Below, one piece after another: positions 5,385-9,587 of a stretch of DNA of 9,587 nt. Numbering within the stretch: the stretch's first letter is position 1; every line of letters begins with the position of its first letter. The stretch spans positions 1 to 9,587 of the forward strand of contig DAIEFO010000065.1 in assembly GCA_027325475.1 (NCBI GenBank), read 5' to 3'. The notes under the pieces were generated by a model. The model was not told where the DNA came from. It saw only the letters and a list, made by a program, of their open reading frames with translations, and ran no database searches. The translations under genes and the position numbers were made by a program. The DNA is from Desulfobacteraceae bacterium (GTDB taxonomy: Bacteria; Desulfobacterota; Desulfobacteria; Desulfobacterales; Desulfatirhabdiaceae).

Positions 5385-8300
5385 CTATCGTTCCACTCTT
5401 TTTCTGACGGGATAAGCCTCTTTGGCCCGAATCTGCGATACCGCCGGGCCGCATACGGTCTGGACGGCCGTATAGCCCAGAAGCGCATGAATATCGTTCT
5501 TGAGGCTGCTGCCAGCTTTCAGTTTAAGATGATCGGGCAGGGAAATGACAATTCGGGCGCCATCATCCGGCTGAATGAGATTGATAAAGGCCGGGCAGGT
5601 CCCCGGGTAACGGGTCATGATTTCCCGAAGTTCCAGAAGCGTCTCCCTGCGGGTGTGGGACATTTGAAGATTCACATGCAGGGTCGCGGTCCAGGTTTCT
5701 TCGACATGATCCATCGTCAGGATGCTGTCCGCCAGAATTTTGGCGGTGTTATCATCTTTTTGAATTTCTCCCTGCACCATGATGGCGGTGTCTGTTGTCA
5801 GAATGTCACTGGTCTTTGCGTACAACGCGGGGAACACTGTAATCTCAGTGCTTCCATTCAAGTCTTCCAGAGTGAGAAAGGCCATCAGCTCTTCCTTGCG
5901 GGTGCGGATTACCTTGGCGCTGCGGACAATGCCGCCGATCCGGACAGCTTCGCCATCGGGCCTTTCCATCAAGGATAACGTATCGGTTGTTGCGAATTTA
6001 TCCAGTACAGCTTCAAAGCCCTGCAGCGGGTGCCCGGTAATATAAAAACCGAGGGTTTCTTTTTCGAGGAGAAGTCGCTGCGTTTCATCTAGTTCGGGAA
6101 CATCCTGAAGCGCCGGAAAATCAATCTGGATATCATTGCCAGGAACAGGGCCGCCAAAAAGATCCATCTGCGGATCCGAGCGTTTTCGGTGTACCATCTG
6201 GCCGAATTCAATGGCGCTTTCGGTTGCCAGCATGAGCTGGGCGCGGCGGGCGCCAGTGGTATCAAACGCGCCGCATTTAATCAGGCTTTCAATGACCCGT
6301 TTATTGGCTTTTTTTAGATCCACCCGTGTGCAGAAATCATACAGAGAAGTAAAACGGCTTTTCTGCCGTTCTTCAATAATGCTTTCAATGGCGCTTTCAC
6401 CGACATTCTTGACGGCGGCCAGCCCAAAACGGATACTGTCGCCTGTCACAGTAAAACTTTTGTCGCTTTCATTGATATCCGGCGGCAACACCTTGATGCC
6501 GTGCGCCCGGCATTCGGCGATGTATTTGACGACGCCATCCGAAGATTCCGTTTCACTGGTCAGAAGCGCTGCCAGAAGTTCGACCGGATAATGGGCTTTA
6601 AGATATGCGGTTTGAAAAGCGATCAGCGCATAGGCGGCGCTGTGGGATTTGTTGAAACCATAGCGGCCGAATTTTTCCATCAGATCAAAAAGCTGGGTGG
6701 CTTTTTCACGAGGGATGCCTTTTTCATGGGCTCCCAACACAAACCGGTCCCGGTGTTTGGCCATGATCTCGGCAATTTTTTTCCCCATGGCCTTTCGCAG
6801 GTCATCGGCTTCGGACATGGTGTAGTTAGCCAGTTCCGCAGCGATTTTCATGACCTGTTCCTGATATACGATGACGCCGTAGGTCTCCTTCAGTACCGGT
6901 TCCAGTTCCGGTACCAGATACGCCACTGATTTTCTGCCGTGCTTGCGATCCACAAAATCATCCACCATCCCGCTTTCCAGAGGACCGGGACGGTAGAGAG
7001 CCACCAGCGCCGTGACATCGTCGAAGCATTCGGGTTTCATCCGGACAAGCAGGTCTTTCATGCCGGAGCTTTCCAGTTGAAACACGCCGGTGGTATCTCC
7101 GGAAGACAGAAGCTGGTATGTGGCCGTGTCTTCAAAATCCAGGTTCAGCAAATCCGGAGCTGTTTTTCCCTGTGCTTCGATCATTTTCAGGGCGTTATCC
7201 ATGACCGTCAGGTTTCTGAGTCCGAGAAAATCGAATTTGACCAGCCCGATTTTTTCCACACACTTCATATCGAACTGGGTGATCACTTCTCCCTTTTTCC
7301 CCCGATACATGGGCAGATAATCCACCAGCGGTCTGTCGCCGATCACAACACCTGCGGCGTGGGTGGATGCATGACGGGGCAGCCCTTCCAGGACCCTGCA
7401 GATTTCGATCAGTTCCTTGACTTCAGGCCTGCTCTCCACCAGTTCCATCAGCTTGGGTTCCTGTTTCAGAGCCTCGTCCAGACTGATGTTCAGCACATCG
7501 GGGACCATTTTGGCGATGGCGTCTATTTCCCGAAGCGGAATATCCAGCGCCCTTCCGACATCCCGGATGACGGCGCGGGTCTTCAGCTTTCCAAATGTGA
7601 TGATCTGGCTGACATAATCGCCGCCGCCATAACGATCTACCACGTACTTATACACCTGCTCCCGGCCGTTGATACAGAAATCCACGTCAATATCCGGCAT
7701 GCTCTTGCGTCCGGGATTCAGGAAGCGCTCAAAGATCAGCCCGTGCGTCAGAGGATCCAGATCGGTAATACCCAGGCAGTAGGCGATCAGGCTTCCAGCC
7801 GCTGAACCTCTTCCTGGCCCCACTGGTATATGATGTTCCTTGGCGTACTGAATAAAATCCGCCACAATCAAAAAATAGCCAGGGAACCCCATGTTTTTGA
7901 TGGTGGCGATTTCGTATTCGAAGCGATCCCGATAGGGCTTTTCATCCTGCTGCGGGTGCTTCCGGTGGATCTGTTGCCAGATGCGATTATAACCGCTGCG
8001 GGCTTTTTCCTCGAAAATATCATCCGCCGACCGGTCGCTGTTTTTTTCATATTTGGGAAAATGAAAAGTTTTGAAATCAAATTCCAGATGACAGCGCCCG
8101 GCAATGGACACGGTATTGGCCAGTGCGCCGGGATAATCTTTGAAATCCGCCACCATTTCATCTCTCGATTTGAAATAGAGCTGGTCGGTACGGAACTTGA
8201 ACCGGTCGGCGTCATGGATCGTCTTGCCGGTTTGAATGCACAGCAGCACGTCATGGGCGTGAACATCCTGCGGATCCAGATAGTGGCAGTCATTGGTGGC

Positions 8301-8903
8301 TACCAGTGGAATGGACAGACGCCTGCTCATGTCCAGCAATGCGTCGTTCACACGGTTTTGAATTTCGATGCCGTTATTTTGCACCTCAAGGAAAAAATTA
8401 TCCTCACCGAAAAGCTTCAGATAAAAGCGGGCGGCCTCATCTGCGGCATCCTGCCGGTTGCCCGCAATCAAACGGGGGATTTCTCCTTGCAGGCAGGCGG
8501 ACAGGGCGATAAGTCCTCGCGTGTGTTCCTGGAGAATGGTTTTGTCAATCCTGGGCTTGTAGTAAAATCCTTCCAACTGGGCGATGGTGGCCAGTTTGCA
8601 CAGGTTGCGGTAACCTTCTTCATTTTCCGCCAGAAGAATCAGATGAAACAGCGTTTTGTCCTGAACTGTTTTTTCGGAGATGGCGCGGGGGGCAAGATAG
8701 CATTCGCACCCGATAATCGGTTTGATACCGGCCTTGAGGGCTTTTTCATAGAAATCCAGGGTTCCGAACATCGTGCCATGATCGGTAATGGCGACGGCGT
8801 CCATGCCGTAGGTTTTGGCGCGATCCAGGAGCGGATCGATCCGGATAGCGCCGTCCAGCAAGCTGTACTGCGTGTGTACATGAAGATGTGCGAAGTCTGA
8901 CAT
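5385..8903 (-). CDS. dnaE: DNA polymerase III alpha subunit (DnaE)
   Basis: This is the catalytic subunit of the chromosomal replicase, 1172 residues, the usual length for the DnaE1 type. The N-terminal PHP domain begins HLHVHT and keeps all nine expected metal ligands: His8, His10, Asp17, His42, Glu67, His87, Cys137, Asp205 and His207. The polymerase core has GPGRGSAAGS (362-371), the catalytic Asp406 and Asp408 in PDIDVDF, and the third Asp558 in KFDFLGLR. A tandem helix-hairpin-helix region lies at about 824-885 and a sliding-clamp-binding motif, QMDLF, at 912-916. An OB-fold starting at VRIGGIV (987) comes next, then a C-terminal domain that would contact tau. The start is the ATG at 8903, just ahead of the conserved SDFAHLHVH, with an AGGGA five bases upstream. 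A GTG at 8930 would add nine residues without family support. It lies 27 bp after guaB and is probably co-transcribed with it. It is not the PolC or the error-prone DnaE2/ImuC type. Confidence 0.97.
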   Translation of the reverse strand: MSDFAHLHVHTQYSLLDGAIRIDPLLDRAKTYGMDAVAITDHGTMFGTLDFYEKALKAGIKPIIGCECYLAPRAISEKTVQDKTLFHLILLAENEEGYRNLCKLATIAQLEGFYYKPRIDKTILQEHTRGLIALSACLQGEIPRLIAGNRQDAADEAARFYLKLFGEDNFFLEVQNNGIEIQNRVNDALLDMSRRLSIPLVATNDCHYLDPQDVHAHDVLLCIQTGKTIHDADRFKFRTDQLYFKSRDEMVADFKDYPGALANTVSIAGRCHLEFDFKTFHFPKYEKNSDRSADDIFEEKARSGYNRIWQQIHRKHPQQDEKPYRDRFEYEIATIKNMGFPGYFLIVADFIQYAKEHHIPVGPGRGSAAGSLIAYCLGITDLDPLTHGLIFERFLNPGRKSMPDIDVDFCINGREQVYKYVVDRYGGGDYVSQIITFGKLKTRAVIRDVGRALDIPLREIDAIAKMVPDVLNISLDEALKQEPKLMELVESRPEVKELIEICRVLEGLPRHASTHAAGVVIGDRPLVDYLPMYRGKKGEVITQFDMKCVEKIGLVKFDFLGLRNLTVMDNALKMIEAQGKTAPDLLNLDFEDTATYQLLSSGDTTGVFQLESSGMKDLLVRMKPECFDDVTALVALYRPGPLESGMVDDFVDRKHGRKSVAYLVPELEPVLKETYGVIVYQEQVMKIAAELANYTMSEADDLRKAMGKKIAEIMAKHRDRFVLGAHEKGIPREKATQLFDLMEKFGRYGFNKSHSAAYALIAFQTAYLKAHYPVELLAALLTSETESSDGVVKYIAECRAHGIKVLPPDINESDKSFTVTGDSIRFGLAAVKNVGESAIESIIEERQKSRFTSLYDFCTRVDLKKANKRVIESLIKCGAFDTTGARRAQLMLATESAIEFGQMVHRKRSDPQMDLFGGPVPGNDIQIDFPALQDVPELDETQRLLLEKETLGFYITGHPLQGFEAVLDKFATTDTLSLMERPDGEAVRIGGIVRSAKVIRTRKEELMAFLTLEDLNGSTEITVFPALYAKTSDILTTDTAIMVQGEIQKDDNTAKILADSILTMDHVEETWTATLHVNLQMSHTRRETLLELREIMTRYPGTCPAFINLIQPDDGARIVISLPDHLKLKAGSSLKNDIHALLGYTAVQTVCGPAVSQIRAKEAYPVRKRVER

Positions 8904-8908
8904 TGATT

Positions 8909-8913
8909 TCCCT
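8909..8913 (-). promoter_or_regulatory. Ribosome binding site of dnaE
   Basis: The minus strand reads AGGGA, five bases, then ATG at 8903. This decides between that start and the in-frame GTG at 8930, which directly follows the guaB stop and has no comparable site. Confidence 0.7.
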
Positions 8914-8930
8914 GAGGTTTTCCAGCCCAC

Positions 8931-9587
8931 TTAATCAAGCCGGTAGTTGGGGGCCTCCTTGGTGATGATAACATCATGCACATGACTTTCCCGGAGACCT
9001 GCTGCGCTGATGCGGATAAACGCCGCCTTGGTCCTCAGCTCTTCGATGGATCTGCATCCGGCGTATCCCATGCCGGCCTTGAGTCCGCCGACAAGCTGAA
9101 ACAAATTGGCGGACAGCGTTCCGGAATAAGGCACCCGTCCCACAATACCTTCCGGGACAAGCTTGTCATCGGATTCCTGCTCAGTTTGGTAATACCGGTC
9201 TTTACTGCCTTTTCTCATGGCTTCAAGAGAACCCATGCCCCGATACACTTTGTAGCTTCGGCCCTGGAAAAAAATGGATTCGCCCGGGCTTTCCTCTGTG
9301 CCGGCGAAAAGTCCTCCGATCATGACCACATGGGCTCCTGCGCCAATGGCTTTGGTGACATCTCCGGAAAATTTGATGCCGCCGTCGGCAATCAGCGGTA
9401 TGCCGGTTCGATTACAGACAGCTTTGCAATTCATAATGGCTGTCATCTGGGGAACTCCGGCGCCTGCGACAATGCGTGTGGTGCAGATGGAGCCTGGGCC
9501 GATACCGATTTTGACACCATCCACCCCGGCCCGAATCAGGTCTTCAGCGCCTTTTTCCGTGGCCACGTTTCCGGCGATCAGTTCGAT
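8931..9587 (-). CDS. guaB: Inosine-5'-monophosphate dehydrogenase (C-terminal part, cut by window edge)
   Basis: IMP dehydrogenase converts IMP to XMP with NAD, the committed step of GTP synthesis, in the cytoplasm. Only the last 218 residues are inside the window; the frame stays open to the right edge (reading IELIAGNVATEKGAEDLI), so the true start, the first half of the barrel and any CBS domains lie outside. The visible part includes the catalytic loop GPGSICTTR with its nucleophilic Cys (codon 9483-9485). It also includes IPLIADGGIKFSGD, the IMP phosphate-binding GGLFAGTEESPG, YRGMGSLEAM, and the mobile-flap segment DRYYQ to EGIVGRVPYSG. The protein ends HDVIITKEAPNYRLD, as usual for the family. 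No truncation or frameshift is seen. GMP reductase is related, but the EGIVGRVPYSG flap and the C-terminus identify IMP dehydrogenase. dnaE follows after 27 bp. Confidence 0.97.
   Translation of the reverse strand: MELIAGNVATEKGAEDLIRAGVDGVKIGIGPGSICTTRIVAGAGVPQMTAIMNCKAVCNRTGIPLIADGGIKFSGDVTKAIGAGAHVVMIGGLFAGTEESPGESIFFQGRSYKVYRGMGSLEAMRKGSKDRYYQTEQESDDKLVPEGIVGRVPYSGTLSANLFQLVGGLKAGMGYAGCRSIEELRTKAAFIRISAAGLRESHVHDVIITKEAPNYRLD

Noticed and set aside
5341..5454. N-terminal extension of the guanylyltransferase upstream of 5340
   Set aside because: The extra 38 residues overlap the end of dnaE, match nothing typical of the family, and the conserved protein begins right after the ATG at 5340.
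5331..5978. Plus-strand open frame across the dnaE 3' end and the start of the guanylyltransferase gene
   Set aside because: It overlaps two confident minus-strand genes, has no family-like motif, and its composition reads like a shadow frame.
6939..8900. Two long plus-strand open frames (6939-7805 and 7830-8900) opposite dnaE
   Set aside because: They are antisense to a well-conserved dnaE frame, show no recognisable domain and lack good ribosome binding sites. They arise from the codon use of dnaE.
1..9587. A defence island, toxin-antitoxin pair, prophage, insertion sequence or CRISPR array
   Set aside because: Every sizeable stretch is filled by a recognisable or domain-bearing chromosomal gene. 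No transposase, integrase, nuclease-effector or regularly spaced repeat was seen.

Overview
The window looks like an ordinary chromosomal segment of a Gram-negative-type bacterium with roughly balanced base composition. Lineage is inferred, not shown. The replicative polymerase is DnaE-type and its N-terminal PHP domain keeps every expected metal ligand. That is unlike E. coli and points away from the gamma- and beta-proteobacteria; a Desulfobacterota (former Deltaproteobacteria) genome would fit. No mobile element, CRISPR array, tRNA or rRNA was seen, and no gene appears broken.

Layout: one plus-strand gene at the left end (modB, molybdate ABC permease) converges on a run of six minus-strand genes. 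In their own direction of transcription these are: guaB (IMP dehydrogenase, cut by the right edge), dnaE (DNA polymerase III alpha), a ManC/XanB-type mannose-1-phosphate guanylyltransferase, a DegT/DnrJ/EryC1-family sugar aminotransferase, a membrane-anchored LysM protein, and ald (alanine dehydrogenase). Gaps between the minus-strand genes are 27 to 57 bp and hold little beyond ribosome binding sites. There is no gene-free stretch over 60 bp.

Working together: guaB and dnaE are housekeeping genes for GTP synthesis and chromosome replication. The guanylyltransferase makes GDP-mannose and the aminotransferase probably makes an amino sugar nucleotide. Both would feed a surface polysaccharide, although no glycosyltransferase or export gene is visible. 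The LysM protein is predicted to span the inner membrane and hold a peptidoglycan-binding domain in the periplasm. ald interconverts alanine and pyruvate and has its own promoter candidate directly after the LysM gene's stop, so it may be a separate transcription unit.

The most interesting signals are modest. The mannose isomerase-like cupin half of the guanylyltransferase has lost the usual His/Gln/Glu metal ligands. DnaE has an apparently intact PHP metal site. The LysM protein carries an unusual Lys/Ala/Pro/His linker. I found no evidence for a new defence system or other undescribed multi-gene system.
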